Counted from the first letter of the stretch, positions 47,486 through 59,354 are shown. The stretch is DNA of 64,000 bases from Albugo candida (GCA_905220665.1 CAJNAR010000014.1:186001-250000); one strand, 5' to 3'. Notes: generated from the sequence alone by a model not told the origin. Translations and numbers: made by a program.

Positions 47486-49087
47486 TCAGTGATTGCGAGG
47501 ACACGTCTTCCAGAATGTCTCGTTGACGAGTATTCTTTTTCGTCCAAAATTCCATACGAGATAGGATTGTGCGTTAAGCCTTTGGCGTACTAAGCGTTCG
47601 TGAGCTTCAGTATCTTTTGTTCTCCCAACGCCATAACAGCCAGCACCACAGATCCTCTTTTGCTGATGGATAAAGGCTTTCCATCTAGCTGAATGCAAGT
47701 GCCGTCGGCATTTTCCAAGTCGTCTACCCATGTTTTTATCTCCAAAAAGGTGACGACTAGAACCACTGTCCAAAATCCAGATTTGCTCATCACAGCTCAG
47801 TCCGTCCGGAATAGCCAGAGTGAGGTCCGCTTCATCCTTTTCTTGTTGATACGCTTTTGGACATTTAGCCCTCAAATGACCAATTTCTAAGCATGTATGA
47901 CATCGTCTCGTATCTTGAAACCGACGGTCTTGAATTGTGCTAACCCCCCCTTCCAATTCGTTTATTCACTGCACCTGACCCCACGCCTGAGCAAAGTGTG
48001 TCAGCTCTTCCGCTTGCTTATGGTAGTCCGTCCTGCGATCATCCACTGTCGCCATTGAAACGATTCGCATCTATTGAGAATCATATTGAACGATATTGTT
48101 TAAAACGAGGTAGTCCGACCCGCCACCCGGTGCCTCATCCACTGCGCGCAAATACATTAGGTGGTCTATCCATGACCTTCTCGCATCTTTAGGACGAGTA
48201 AAGAAGTCCATTGCTTGAGCCGGCGTAATGGTGCTGTAAGAGCTTGTAACATCTTTTCCATGGCATATTGAAGTGTCGGTACTTGGCTCCACCAGACTTC
48301 AATTAGTTTCTTGAAATATCTTTCGGCTATATCTTCAAGGCGATGGCCAAATAGATCAATCTTGACATCTTCAGGCCACGAAAACCCACACGTATATTGA
48401 GCCATAACAATTTGCCTCTCAAAAATTCTCCCTCATTCTAAAGAGCCAGACCCCAGACCTTAATACAACTCCTTTCCGTCGAATGGTTTAATATTCAACT
48501 CTTTTTGTCGCGCATCAGGATATCTGAACGCAGCTGCACCACCGTTGCTTTGGTTCCCCCAAATGTCCGGCACTCCATTAACTCCATCGACATTGAATCT
48601 TTGGCGATCGTAGTCGCGTACACCAATTTCAGGCTGATGCTCGTTAACAGAATGTGGATGTACATATCGATGTATTTTTTTCTCCATTTTTACCTTTCGG
48701 GAATGTCTGTTACTGAATCAAGGTGCATCCGCGGACCGCGACCCACTGCCGATTCAAACAAATTCGGATTTCTATCCGGGCTCATAGATTGTTATTCTGA
48801 TATTATCGTTGCCCTCCAATCCATTACCACATCATTTCGGAGCTCAGACTGTGATTCTTATAGACGATCCAAACGACCAACCAGCGCACGCATGAGCTGC
48901 AACAATATATCGTCTTTGTCGTCTTTATCCCCTCTATTCCTCTCCTGAATTGTGTACGCCAACACCCGCCGCCGTGCTTTTCTCTTCTAGTACATCTACT
49001 ACCCTGGCTCTCTCGTGGCCAGGAGGAGTCACTGGTGACGAGACATTATTCTCGTCAAGCTCATAGCCATGAACAAAGTCCACCATT
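47486..49087 (-). pseudogene. copia-2 gag and protease
   Basis: Gag begins near 49087 with an MVDFVHGYELDENN frame right after the primer site. Later frames (48687-48460 and 48405-48166) carry CGFSWPEDVKIDLFGHRL. The CCHC zinc knuckle and WILDSGSSRHL protease lie in the 47956-47486 frame. The reading frame breaks several times. Confidence 0.7.
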
Positions 49088-49099
49088 GCGCTCATAACC

Positions 49100-49256
49100 T
49101 GTTAAACCTGGTGCTGTTACGACAGACACGACACAGGGAAGCGAGATAGAACACGGGTCTTTAGTTTTCAATAGAGAAGCGGGTATATGGAAACGCCTCG
49201 CTACAATACAACAATGTTATGTAGTCCACGCATTTCCATTTATCATTTCTTCAACA
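49100..49256 (-). repeat. LTR of copia-2 (5' LTR in element orientation)
   Basis: Partner of the LTR at 45359-45551. The primer-binding-like sequence starts at its inner edge at 49099 on the minus strand. Confidence 0.8.
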
Positions 49257-49626
49257 TGTTCCACTTTCAACGCAAAATGTATTCTTAGTTTGCTGATTTT
49301 CCTTCCAAGTGATTCGGTTACTGATTAGATGTCATCTCCTGTCACTTGCTGAAGCCCAACAGAACGCTCAATTTGGGCTCGGCGCGCGTCAAAAGAAAGA
49401 CTCAAGAAGCTACTTCCGATACACGATTTTAGAATAAGCGATGGTGCTTGACGCATCCAATCATATCCATTTGTACCTGATTTATCTATATGCGTAAAGA
49501 ACACTTCTGTGTGCTGAATGAGACATTATACACAGCGAGCCTGTCTGGCCTTTACGCATTCATACTGAATCAGCGCGATACTGTTATAAGTTGGCCAGTT
49601 TTGTGAGGCGATTTTCAATTGAGATT

Positions 49627-50011
49627 GTGTAACGGGGTTACACGTCGGTTAGTAACCGTTATGCAGTGTGGTACACATTTGGGACGCTTTGGGTTATTCG
49701 CTTTAGGAGCTGACGCGTGTCAGCCACCGGATTTGGTACCTAGGTTAGGTACGTTTAGCGTAAGGTACTCTTCGAGATAAAAATAAATAAAGAACAGTTC
49801 CCCTTTAGATCAGTTAGAGACACGTGCCTGCTTCAGGCGTCTCAGATCATGTGCACTTTGTGCTATGTTGTCGATTCCCGGAATCATTAGGTCCCTTGAA
49901 CAAGAACCTTAAGCTTTAAAGCTTGTTGACTCGTTGAGTCTAGTTTTTTTAAAGAACTAAGTTGCTCGTTGAGCAGATAGCCTTCCTTTGGTAAGGAGCT
50001 AGAGTAGCTCC
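49627..50011. other. Cluster of ten perfect inverted repeats; possible structured RNA or solo LTR
   Basis: Perfect inverted repeats at 49627-49643 (GTGTAAC/GTTACAC), 49646-49658 (CGGTTA/TAACCG), 49709-49724 (GCTGAC/GTCAGC), 49736-49752 (GTACCT/AGGTAC), 49826-49838 (GCCTG/CAGGC), 49873-49885 (GATTCC/GGAATC), 49911-49924 (AAGCTTTAAAGCTT), 49928-49940 (GACTC/GAGTC), 49963-49975 (TGCTC/GAGCA) and 49995-50011 (GGAGCTA/TAGCTCC). Two have the same GTT loop. No ORF of 60 codons or more lies here. The leading TGTAACGGGG could instead be the start of a gypsy-type solo LTR. Confidence 0.45.
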
Positions 50012-51837
50012 GCTATAGATTGCGGTAAGCAGCTATATTGAGATGCCACAGTCTTCGCATCCAATGAGGGACAATGATAAGTAGGAGGTCAAATGCCCAC
50101 AGGAACGATATTTACAGTAAACTCACTGATCGCAATTCGGTCGTCCAGTTGTGTGGAAGATGCCAAAAGGAAGCTTCGGTGTTCAGAACAGAACTCAAGG
50201 GGTATCTCTAGAATCCCCCATTCTGCGACTTTTAAACGCTATGCTTAGTTAAGCTTGGAACTAATATGAGGTGTCTCAACTAAGAGGGACGTCTTTGAAA
50301 TGATGTGAATGCTTGGTCTTTGTCTATCAGTCATAAAAGGATCCAGCATGTAATTGGAACAAATGTGTCTCTTTACTGAACGATGAAATGATAAAAAGCA
50401 ATTGCGAGGTCTCTCGGTCATATACTGCGCCTTTGATGGTATCCTATATATTTCATGTTCATCATGTGACCACGGAGAAATGACTTGCAGGAAGACGGCT
50501 CCAGTCCTTTCACGTATCCGCATCGTTCTTTGCACTGGAAAAATTGTTCAGCAGGATCAGTCAGTATCGTTGCATCATTCTAGATGAAATGATAACCAAG
50601 CGAGCTCCCACGGTACCTTACAGCATACAACTGAAACGATTTACAAGCCGGTTCTTCAATGACGAAGTTTTGATACATACGTGTGAGTGTGGTCTCAGTA
50701 TTCTCAGCGTGTCGGTCGATAAAAAATTATCCACTGGGAAGCTGTCTCTATCACGAATCCTTGCCATTCTTTTATAAGCAATATGAAGTAAGATCTTTTT
50801 GATGTCGTTCAAGCTCTTGAGCTGATGACGGGAAGATGCTAAGCCATGTATATCTTTCCAATTGGTAAAATACGCATTTTGGTTTTCGAACAATTGGTGA
50901 TGCATGGGGAAAATATCAATCATTCTGTCACAATCCCTTGGCTTCGATCATAATCAAGCAGAATGACCGTTTACAATTAGGAACTATATCAGTGGTTTTG
51001 TAATTGCTACGAAAGATGCAAAGCTCAGCCGATGATTGCTTTGTTTTGTAGTGAAAGAAATATGTTTGAATAGCTAACGCTACACTATGCATAGCCAAGC
51101 ATTCACGACAAACATCATCTTCTATGTAATAAGCGATGACCATACATTGTAGTACTGGACGAACTTCATGCTGTTTTATTGTGCTAGAGATCATTGCAGC
51201 TGGGAGGGGAATCAAGGAGATTTCTGGGTGTTGTGGTAATACTACATCTTTTGAGAAAAAAGCTGGTATTCTGAAAACTTGTCGCTGTTTAAGTAATGAT
51301 ATCTCGTATTTTCATTGTCCCGGATCTGTACCTCGCTCAACTGCCGGAGTCTCCATCGTGGCGGATATTATAGATGCTGCGAGTAGATGCATACTATTTT
51401 CCAACTTATTGACTTTATCTGCCAAGAGGAACTGCTGGGGCTCGCTTATAGTTCCGGAATCGGGGGTGAATGATGTAGTCAATCACGCTGAAAATATGCA
51501 ACAATCATACGAATTGCTATGTGAAGCAAATGCTCGCATGACATCCGAATGATCTTTTACCCAATAGTCTGGATTCACTAGTGGCTTGAATCAAATAAAT
51601 TCTTGTGATCCCGACGAGCCAAATGAGGCACTTATGACAATGTGATGTATATTTTGGTTCTGAAATAGTCAACTTAAAAATTCCTGATAATGTCGGTACA
51701 TTTTTGATCTGTACGTTCTCGCTCGTGGCCATCAACGCAGTGAGAAGCAGGACGCATACGGTACTTGACGCTGTATGATGGAGGGTAAATGACAGGCTGA
51801 TAGTACCTGTTCTATTTGTATGCATGATTGTATACAG
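50012..51837. other. Unassigned stretch between transposons
   Basis: Short ORFs on both strands. The best is 51136-51552 plus (138 codons in the open frame), containing SVPRSTAGVSIVADIID and ending in an EANARMTSE tail. Composition is protein-like, but no family is recognised and upstream frames are broken, so it may be a gene fragment. Nothing else can be supported. Confidence 0.3.
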
Positions 51838-52969
51838 GGAATCATTATTCATCCTCCGCAAAGGGAATTCCTAACCTCACCCTCGCTTTTTCCTAAACTC
51901 ACCCCATCCATTTTTTAGCCAATCATATTACATCATTTTAGTACATCATATTTGATATTTTTAGCCAGCCGGATCTACTGAATTTACAGCAACGGTAAGT
52001 TTAAGATCTCCACTGGTGGAAGATCACCATCTCGTGAAGAGTCGTAGGCAGTGAAAGGTCGTAGAGAGACATAAGATAGTTGCTAAGGAGTTTCCAATAT
52101 ACCTTCGAAACTATAGGTCTTTGTGTGCGACCTATGTGCGGTTTCCAATAGTGATAGAAGTTGTTAGAAGGGATGGGATGCATGCAACATTACAAAATAC
52201 ATCAATAAGAGCTTCAGTGGATTTGCTGTCGATTTACAATGGGATCAGGCTTTCTTGTGCAAATCATAAAAAAACTCAGAATACCAATGCAATAGAATCC
52301 ATCTGCGTAGACACAATAATATTTGGAAATCTAATGTGGCATGAATTTCGACGAGAGATATCAAAGCATGCATTGATCATAGCCTGCAAATAGTGTCAAT
52401 TAGCCCGCAACAACAATAGCGAATTACCAAGGACCACTTTCGCCGTCGTACATCAGCAGACCCTGGGCATACCATGTGAACATAAATTCAATCAGCAAAT
52501 TCAACACAACACGCCACTTGCAAAAGAAGACGTTGGCTCACACTGGTGGCTCAAGCAGGAAACCCCCATCAACCTATCATTGCCAATCTACAACTTTAAT
52601 CGAAAAGACAGGAAAGTGTTGACTTGCTAACTTTGAAGCTATCTCATCGGCAATATCACATTTACAATTCAATTCGCGAACAATTAAACACAAACAAAAC
52701 AATCCAAGATCCTCCGACAATCAGGGGAAGAGGCAGGCCATCAGGTTCACGCAATCATTCAGCACAAAGAGATACTTCAGCTTTGGATATGTCTGGCAAG
52801 AAAATCAAACTCGAATTTCTAATCAACAAACCCGACGCCTTCTCAGAGTACGTATTTGTCAAGCAACAGGACCTAATGCCAGGAGTTGCAGGCTGTGTCC
52901 TGCATCAAGTTCCACTTTTCATCAGATCAGTCAAGAATGATTGGCTAAAAAATTCCCATCCACAAATTG
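51838..52969 (+). mobile_element. MULE remnant (element B) with SWIM and AT-hook C-terminus
   Basis: An exact 15-bp inverted repeat flanks the inside: TTTTTTAGCCAATCA at 51911-51925 and its complement at 52938-52952. The left end starts GGGAATCATTATTC, related to elements A and C. The plus strand (about 52440-52974) reads LGIPCEHKFNQQIQ, HWWLKQETPINLSL and, in frame 52624-52974, IRGRGRPSGSRNH, an AT-hook. SWIM zinc finger followed by AT-hook is the usual C-terminus of Mutator-like transposases. The catalytic core is missing, so it is a relic. Confidence 0.6.
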
Positions 52970-53968
52970 AATAGATTACTTGGAACTCGTGGCCTCTGAT
53001 TGGTCTGAATGAATGCAAGGCAACAAACACAATATAATCACGGGAATCGGTATTCAGCCTCAAACCTCCATCACTTGATGGATTAATTGGAAATCGTGAT
53101 CTCCGAATGGTCTGAACTAAAAATGCAAAGCAGCGGGCTATTGTCAAAGTGTAGCTGCTGCCAAGTTCTGAGAGGCGACGAGAAAGGTTTCAGCAGCAGG
53201 TATACGCACAGCTCATCGGCAGTACCAGTAGCAGCGTAGTGATGACCGGTATTTGTCAAAGTTTGTAGACAGTGATGAAGTGCAAGGAATTGCGACGCAG
53301 TGCCATTAACTGCAACTAACTTCAACTTCAGTTTACTTAAAGGATTCTTGACATTCACAATGGGCTATACTTGCACCCATGCTTTTCGTCATCAACTCAT
53401 ACCACAGCTGTTAATGATTTTGATCAGCATTGATGGCTGGTACAGACAACGTCAATTTATATTGAAGCTGGGACCATGCCAATTGAAATAGCATTGAAAA
53501 GCATTTGCTGATGGGTGTCAGGATGCTTCCAATCATCGTAAGCGAGTGCTGCTAGCTATGTCTTGGCAGTACCAGAAATGAGAAATTCGTGATCCTGTGG
53601 AAGTGCACACGCTTGGTACGCCATCGTTCAACGTAGCGACTTGATCGAAGTTTGAGCATGTTACTGCTGCTTTGGATGCTCCTGTGCATTACTGAAGATG
53701 TCGGATCTGACAATAGACAGGCCACAGTGCCAAAATCTGCCGTCAAGAAGCAACAGCACCACCACCAACAGCACCAACAATACCCGCGGCACTAGATTAG
53801 CTATAGACTTAGATTAGGTAGTACAAAATTTGTAGAAACCGAAGTTTTTTTTGCGTGATTTTATTGTATCTATTGAGACCAATCAGAGGCCACAATTGTC
53901 ATTAATTTATAGGGGCTGGGGGCTGATTACAGAAAAGGTGGGGGCCGAATAACGGTTCCTTATTTTAT
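52970..53968. mobile_element. Non-autonomous MULE-like element C
   Basis: The right end (about 53870-53968) reads as the complement of the left ends of elements A and C: a GACCAATCAGAGGCC block, GGGGGCTGATTACAGAAAAGG and a GGTTCC end. Left terminal repeats occur twice in tandem (about 52970-53037 and 53041-53145), as in element A. The interior is clearly homologous to element A (GGGCTATACTTGCACCCATG and GGGTGTCAGGATGCTTCCAA) and keeps the same SWIM relic (MGYTCTHAFRHQ). Confidence 0.7.
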
Positions 53969-56848
53969 AGTCACAAGCTTGTCGCGTGTTTTCACTTCTT
54001 TTTGCCGCTGTTAATACAGCTCGTTGTGCTCAACACGCAGCACCATGCAATCGTATGATGTAGGATGCGCAAAACACATCTATCGCTATTCGCGACTCAT
54101 CAGGAGAAGTGATCTTACGACGTTGTCATCATGTGACTTTACCTTCCATATTTACTTGAGCCAAATTGAGTGCCATTAGTGACTAGCATCTTCTATTTGC
54201 CCGGAAGACAACTGTCTACATCGACTTCGTAGTGACGAATAAAATCTGCCGAAGCGCAGAATTCAGATCACTGTTAGTTTTCAGCTGATGTTCACAAAGT
54301 AAGAATGACGGACTCCATCGAGAAGCGCACACCAAGGATATCACCTGCTTTATCGCCAATATTACCTAGAAAGCGTATTTGAATAACTTATTAAAAGCTG
54401 CAAAAAAGATAAAAATCTACCTCGAAGAGTCGCGCACAATTCGTGATGAATGTGGGTCTAACAGCTGGTGAGTACTCTATGCATAGCACTATAGCAACGC
54501 AAAACATTAAGAGAAGGAAACTTCTAGGACAGGCATACTGCATTGCATTAAGGTCCTACTGATATGAATTGTACAATCCTGATGCCGTGATCGCAACTTT
54601 CTCGGATCCAAACACAAGAAGTAGGTCGGAAAGGTAGAAATATAAGCAATACTTTCCGGCCCCTTGTCCTGATTCAAGCAGTGTCTATCGATGCAATCTA
54701 TAGTGCAGAGCTTCAGTCAGCAGGTCATGCTTTCAAGTTACGCAAAAGTGAGCAGGTGTAAGCCCAACCACACTTTTCGTTCTCAAATCCCCACCGTAAT
54801 CTCAAGCATCTTTAAGAAGTATATGTGTATGAACACATTCGTGTATTAGCGCCAACTTTGCTTACGGTCAAAGTGATGTCTTTTGATAACCCTGTTATCA
54901 AGGACGAGAGATCGATGCTGTAGTAACATAGGCAGTCAAACCAGTAACTCCAAAATAGGACATCATAAACTCACATTATCAGACTCCACGAATCTTTTCA
55001 AATTTGGTTTTGACTACATGTACCACCGATCCATCACAATCGTTTTTATATTCTGAAATTCTTGGAGGGTGAATTGCGCTTACACGTACCTTAGAGGATC
55101 ACACATCAGAGTGGTATGCTGCACAAGTATTCCCATTCGGTGCCATCATGTCTGCAACAGACGTGACATAGCTTACACGAAGCACAAGAAGATGACCGAC
55201 ATACTATACACATATCGAACTTTTACGAAAATCGAGACACGTTAGACAGGAGACTAAATCAATGGAAGACTGCGAAAGATTGATAATATGCATCTAAGTA
55301 GGATTTGCATCAACGATAAAAACCAAATTGCGCTAAGGCAAAAATCGCAGAGCAAAGGATCTATAAAATGGAAATAGAGATGTCATAGCAAAGTGATATA
55401 AAATGCACACACTGAAGACATCCAAACATCGAATAGAGCGTAGACTGATGAATCATAAGTCGATGTCGGTACAACGCAGACGGTAAAGCGAGAATGAGTT
55501 TACGAGAAGCTTGACTTGAAATCATCATGCAGTACGAAAAAGTAAGCATTACCGCCACATCATCAAAACACTTTTCCAGCAAGGAAGATGGTTGAAAAGA
55601 ACGGCGCGACAACTTGCGAATCAGGCAAAGCAGTAGCTCACTCACCGTCCATCTATTACCGTTGTGATAACGGCCTCACAACTACGCATCCGTGAATTGT
55701 AGATGGCTGGGTAGAGAAAATATCAATAACTTCCGCCGTGATATTGTTCCAGTATCGTCTCAACTACTCAGAAGATGGCGCATATGTGGAAGATTAGTAA
55801 AAAACATGAAGCTGGCAAAAACGTCCCATGCAATGACGCTGCTTCCTGTTAGAGAGAGAGAAAGCACACACCTTACACGACGAATCCTAGTGCAATGGAG
55901 GAGCCGAAAAAGAGACAGCACAAAATAATTTAACTCATTTCTGCACGAGGCGCCCGATTTACTGCTACGAATGAGCTGCTTTCTCTTTAAAATTAAGAAA
56001 ATGCTGATTTTCTAGAAGAAGTCAGTTTCACGATAACGCAAGAAAAAGCACGATGGGTGTGACTAGTTCTGACTTACACAAAACTGTAAGTGCTTTTCTT
56101 CCCGCTCAGACACTTTGGTTTTGGCATCATGACGAGTGACGGAGTAGCGGTAGCGTTTGTCCTAAAGTAGACTAAATCTTTTCTGGCGGATAAAAAACGA
56201 AGCTACCGTCAATCGAACTCACAAACAGCGGCTGAGAGTGGCGGCATCTTTATGTATAAGTGTCGATGAGTTAGTGAGAAGCTTCGGTTCGCGCAATATT
56301 CGTGATCAGCCAGATTTGTTGCTCATATTGGCATCAATTGATCTATCATCACTATTTTTAGTAGCATGGATTCAACAAAGCAGTTCGCCGGCAAACACTA
56401 CCACTATTACAACTCCGTCGATAACGAAAGCGCTTAAGACTCTTGAATGACGCTCAATGAGAATGCTCAACAGATAAAGACCCATAATGTACGATTAAGA
56501 ATACATGTTGCGTAATCACACGGGAAATGAATCGCTTGTCAAACCATATGACTTTTTGCACATGAAAACAATACACATGAACATACATTTGCCTCGACAT
56601 CGTAATCGAGCTCTATTATATGTTCACATTCCAACAAAGTGTAGAGACCTTACTCATCAACGACACTCTTGATTAACGAAACATGTCTCAAAATGTTGCA
56701 ACACCATAACATGTGATTCAAATAGTGCATTTTTCGCCCTACAAAAATAACTGCTGAGGCTTCAGTGCCTTTTCATTGTGCGGGTTTTGCGGTCGAGTGT
56801 CTGTTTAGTCGGACACATTCCTATTTTGATCATTTCACAATAATTGAA
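53969..56848. other. Gene-free stretch
   Basis: About 2.9 kb with only short ORFs (for example 55361-55645 minus, 55692-55928 plus, 56238-56450 plus) and no recognised domain, repeat or RNA gene. The last few hundred bases must hold the promoter of the EGF-like gene. Confidence 0.4.
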
Positions 56849-57973
56849 ATGTTAGTAAGATGGATTTTCATCTGCGTAGGCATCCAATATTGTCTAAAAT
56901 CTGTCTACTCCGCATGTCCGAATAAATGCTCTGGTCATGGACGATGTAAGGCAAACGACGTATGTGACTGTATGCAAAACTGGAGCGGAGGTGACTGCTC
57001 ACTTCGAGTCTGTCCATTTGCCCGAGCGTGGCATGATACAGCAATCGGGACCAATGATGCGCATTACTACGCCGAATGTGCCAATCGAGGTGTTTGTAAT
57101 CGTGATAAAGGGCTTTGTGTTTGTGATGATGGCTTTACAGGGAAAGGATGTCGTCGACTGGGTTGTCCGGATAATTGTAATGGCCATGGTACCTGTGAGT
57201 ACATTGAAGATCTCGCCGGTGATTCGTACGATAAGCGCGTTAATGGGATTCCTGGGCAAAAGTATACTCTCTGGGATCAGGAGAAAATAATGGGCTGTCG
57301 TTGTGACCCAGGATTTCAAGGATATAATTGTGCTCAACGGATGTGCCCAAAAGGTGATGATCCCCTCACTCCCAGCCAGAATGAAATGATTCAGGCTATC
57401 GTTGTCACATTACCTTCCTCTTCAGCAATCGCTGAAGGCTATCTCACTTATTTTGATCCATACGGAAATGCATTTACGACCGGTGCAATCCCATTTTCAG
57501 CAGCTATGGATTGCACCACTACATTACTGACAGAACTGTTGCGTTTGCCCAATAACGTTCTCAACACAGTGATGGTCGAAACAGTTGCCTCACCGACCAG
57601 CTTCATCTCATTCGTCCGCAATGCACTAAAATCCACCACATCCACAGGCACTGCCAGTACATTCACGCGACCTGCCAATACTGCGATCTGTTTGATTCGG
57701 TTCAGATCGGAGCCTGGGACAACGGGTTTCCAGCATCTTTTCGGTTGTAATGTCAGTCCTCATTCCGCTAAGGGACAGCATCCAGCCACTACAGGCCACG
57801 CAAGTGCGACATGCGCTGTCCACGAGGTCGCACTCGATACTTCGGGTACTCGTGCACTCAGCGAACTGGAGCCCTGTTCCAACAGAGGACGATGCGATCA
57901 ATCCACTGGAACGTGCAAATGTTACACGGGGCATGTGGGTCTAGCTTGCCAGAAACAGGAAGCACTCGTATAA
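56849..57973 (+). CDS. Secreted EGF-like/tenascin-like protein
   Basis: Single-exon ORF, 374 aa from the first in-frame ATG, which gives a signal peptide (MLVRWIFICVGIQYCLKSVYS then ACPNKC). Upstream in-frame sequence to 56765 opens only with GTG. EGF-like modules are CSGHGRCKANDVCDC, CANRGVCNRDKGLCVCDDGF and CNGHGTCEY up to GCRCDPGFQGYNC. A fourth lies at the C-terminus (CSNRGRCDQSTGTCKCYTG). Between them is a beta-rich Thr/Ser-rich part (about 170-320) of unknown fold that recurs in oomycete EGF proteins. It is probably exported or on the cell surface. No transmembrane segment or GPI signal is seen. Confidence 0.8.
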   Translation: MLVRWIFICVGIQYCLKSVYSACPNKCSGHGRCKANDVCDCMQNWSGGDCSLRVCPFARAWHDTAIGTNDAHYYAECANRGVCNRDKGLCVCDDGFTGKGCRRLGCPDNCNGHGTCEYIEDLAGDSYDKRVNGIPGQKYTLWDQEKIMGCRCDPGFQGYNCAQRMCPKGDDPLTPSQNEMIQAIVVTLPSSSAIAEGYLTYFDPYGNAFTTGAIPFSAAMDCTTTLLTELLRLPNNVLNTVMVETVASPTSFISFVRNALKSTTSTGTASTFTRPANTAICLIRFRSEPGTTGFQHLFGCNVSPHSAKGQHPATTGHASATCAVHEVALDTSGTRALSELEPCSNRGRCDQSTGTCKCYTGHVGLACQKQEALV

Positions 57974-58048
57974 CCTTTCACCAATATATTGAACGGCGTT
58001 TATCATCAATCAAGCACGATATCTTGGCAAACTACACATAGCGATGCA

Positions 58049-58961
58049 TTACTTTTTGAACCAGGAATTGTCATCTTTTGATGTCCGCTCTTTCAAACTG
58101 TCTTTGATTTCATCAGGTGACTTTTGTGACACATCGCCTTTCAATTCGCGGGGTAAATTGTCCACAAATTTGTCACGTAATTCACCGGCTTTGTTTTTGA
58201 CTTGACTTGTCCAATCCTCTGCTGTCTCGTTGACTTGATTCGAAGCATTTTCGGCTTTATCCGAGACGTAATCGCGGGTTTCGTGCGCTTTTTGTTCCAT
58301 AGAGCGTTTCGAGTCTTTCGCTTGATTACGCCAATCGTCAGAGCTTTGACGACCTCGTTCCTTCCAGTTTTCTTTAGTCTGATACGTTTGACTTTTCCAG
58401 TCGTCTTTATCTCTCCCGAAATCATCAGCTTTACGACGAGCACGATCTTTCACATCTTCCTTCCATTCGTACAAATCGTCAGAAGTTTGACGTGCGCGAT
58501 TTTTCCATGAATCTTTGGTTCGTTCGTAATCCGAGCGATTTTGTCGCCCACTTTGAGACCAATCTCCTTCTTTCTCATCGAATCGATCTCTGGCTTCTTG
58601 TGTACGATTCATCAACGAGTCATTCCACTCCTTTCCCCTATCACGCACTCGAGAAGCGGCATCGCGGACGGTATCCGCAGCGCTGTCCACCCAACTTCGA
58701 TCGTCACGAGAGCCATAGCGATTGTTGTTCCGTTGACGTCGATCTTTGGCGTCCTGTGACGCATTCAAATGGTTTCATTAGCTCGTAAAAATGATCATAT
58801 AAAATCCTTAAACTTACTTGAATACATTCGCGAAAGTCATGTGTCTCGTTGTCACAACGCGCGCGCTCAAAGGATCCGCCCCACAGTTTGTGAAACCAAT
58901 CGCCGTAACAGGCTTTCACACGTTCCTTCAGCTCCTCGCACTCGGGGTAATTCATGTCCAT
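58049..58961 (-). CDS. Mdm35/TRIAP1-like twin-CX9C domain fused to an LEA-like tail
   Basis: Two exons, complement(join(58049..58753,58818..58961)), 282 aa. The 64-nt intron (GTAAGT to CACAG) is phase 0 and joins RECIQ to DAKDRRQRNNN. Start ATG at 58961 (a second ATG is at 58955). Exon 1 is a twin-CX9C hairpin: C8/C18 and C36/C46, each pair separated by exactly nine residues, with YGDWFHKLWGG between. Known Mdm35/TRIAP1 proteins of this size class carry phosphatidic acid through the mitochondrial intermembrane space with PRELI partners. Exon 2 (residues 49-282) is very hydrophilic with repeated W, K, D and R (DDWKSQTYQTKENWKERGR), LEA-like and probably disordered. Its function is unknown. Confidence 0.75.
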
Positions 58962-59354
58962 AATGTATGCTTTAGGTGGAAATCGAAAAGTGACTGAAAG
59001 AAAGAACAAAAAGATTTTTGTGGAAGGTTCCAAAGGTTTTGAGACATGTTTTTCTTCCTGCACAAAAAGATATCCTTTCGCAGATGTGAATTTTTGGTCG
59101 TACAAGCGGTCGAGACGATCAGTGGAAGGGACTGCATCTATTAATGTTTCGCGATGAATGCGATGACAATCATGTCACAAATTACAATAAGCGATCATTG
59201 ACACAAGTTTAGGATTAAGTTCCGATGTAAAAACAGTACATCTGATACTCCTTTTTCTACTGAATTTTATACACAGTTTCACTGAATTCTACTGTTTGGA
59301 ACATTTAGAGAATTGTATACATTGTAATTGTAAGAAACTGGTCAAATTGCTTAT

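Larger units (their letters stand above)
45359..49256 (-). mobile_element. Ty1/copia retrotransposon with both LTRs, degenerate (copia-2)
   Basis: Left LTR 45359-45551 (193 bp) and right LTR 49100-49256 (157 bp) share long stretches (TGTTAAACC, GGTGCTGTTACGACAGACAC, AACGCCTCGCTACAATACAAC, AATGTTATGTAG). Length differs mainly by an internal indel. Both begin TG and end CA on the plus strand. Inside, minus-strand frames give gag with a CCHC knuckle (CHTCLEIGHLRAKC), protease (WILDSGSSRHL), integrase (LRTDSGGEYENAHLF) and reverse transcriptase (FKARLVACGNEQ and a NELKQAGRLW block). Just inside the right LTR the minus strand reads GGTTATGAGCGCAATGG, which resembles an initiator-Met tRNA primer site. 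No clean target-site duplication was found and all ORFs are broken, so it is old. RNase H and the RT end appear deleted. Confidence 0.85.

Noticed and set aside
45340..49270. Target-site duplication of copia-2
   Set aside because: The bases flanking the two LTRs do not match. The insertion is too old or the ends are misplaced.
56190..56220. tRNA-like B box (TCGAACTC)
   Set aside because: No matching A box or cloverleaf can be formed around it.
58704..59105. 133-codon minus-strand ORF reading through the CX9C exon
   Set aside because: The part upstream of 58961 has no ATG-supported start and the part beyond 58818 is intron. The spliced gene explains it.
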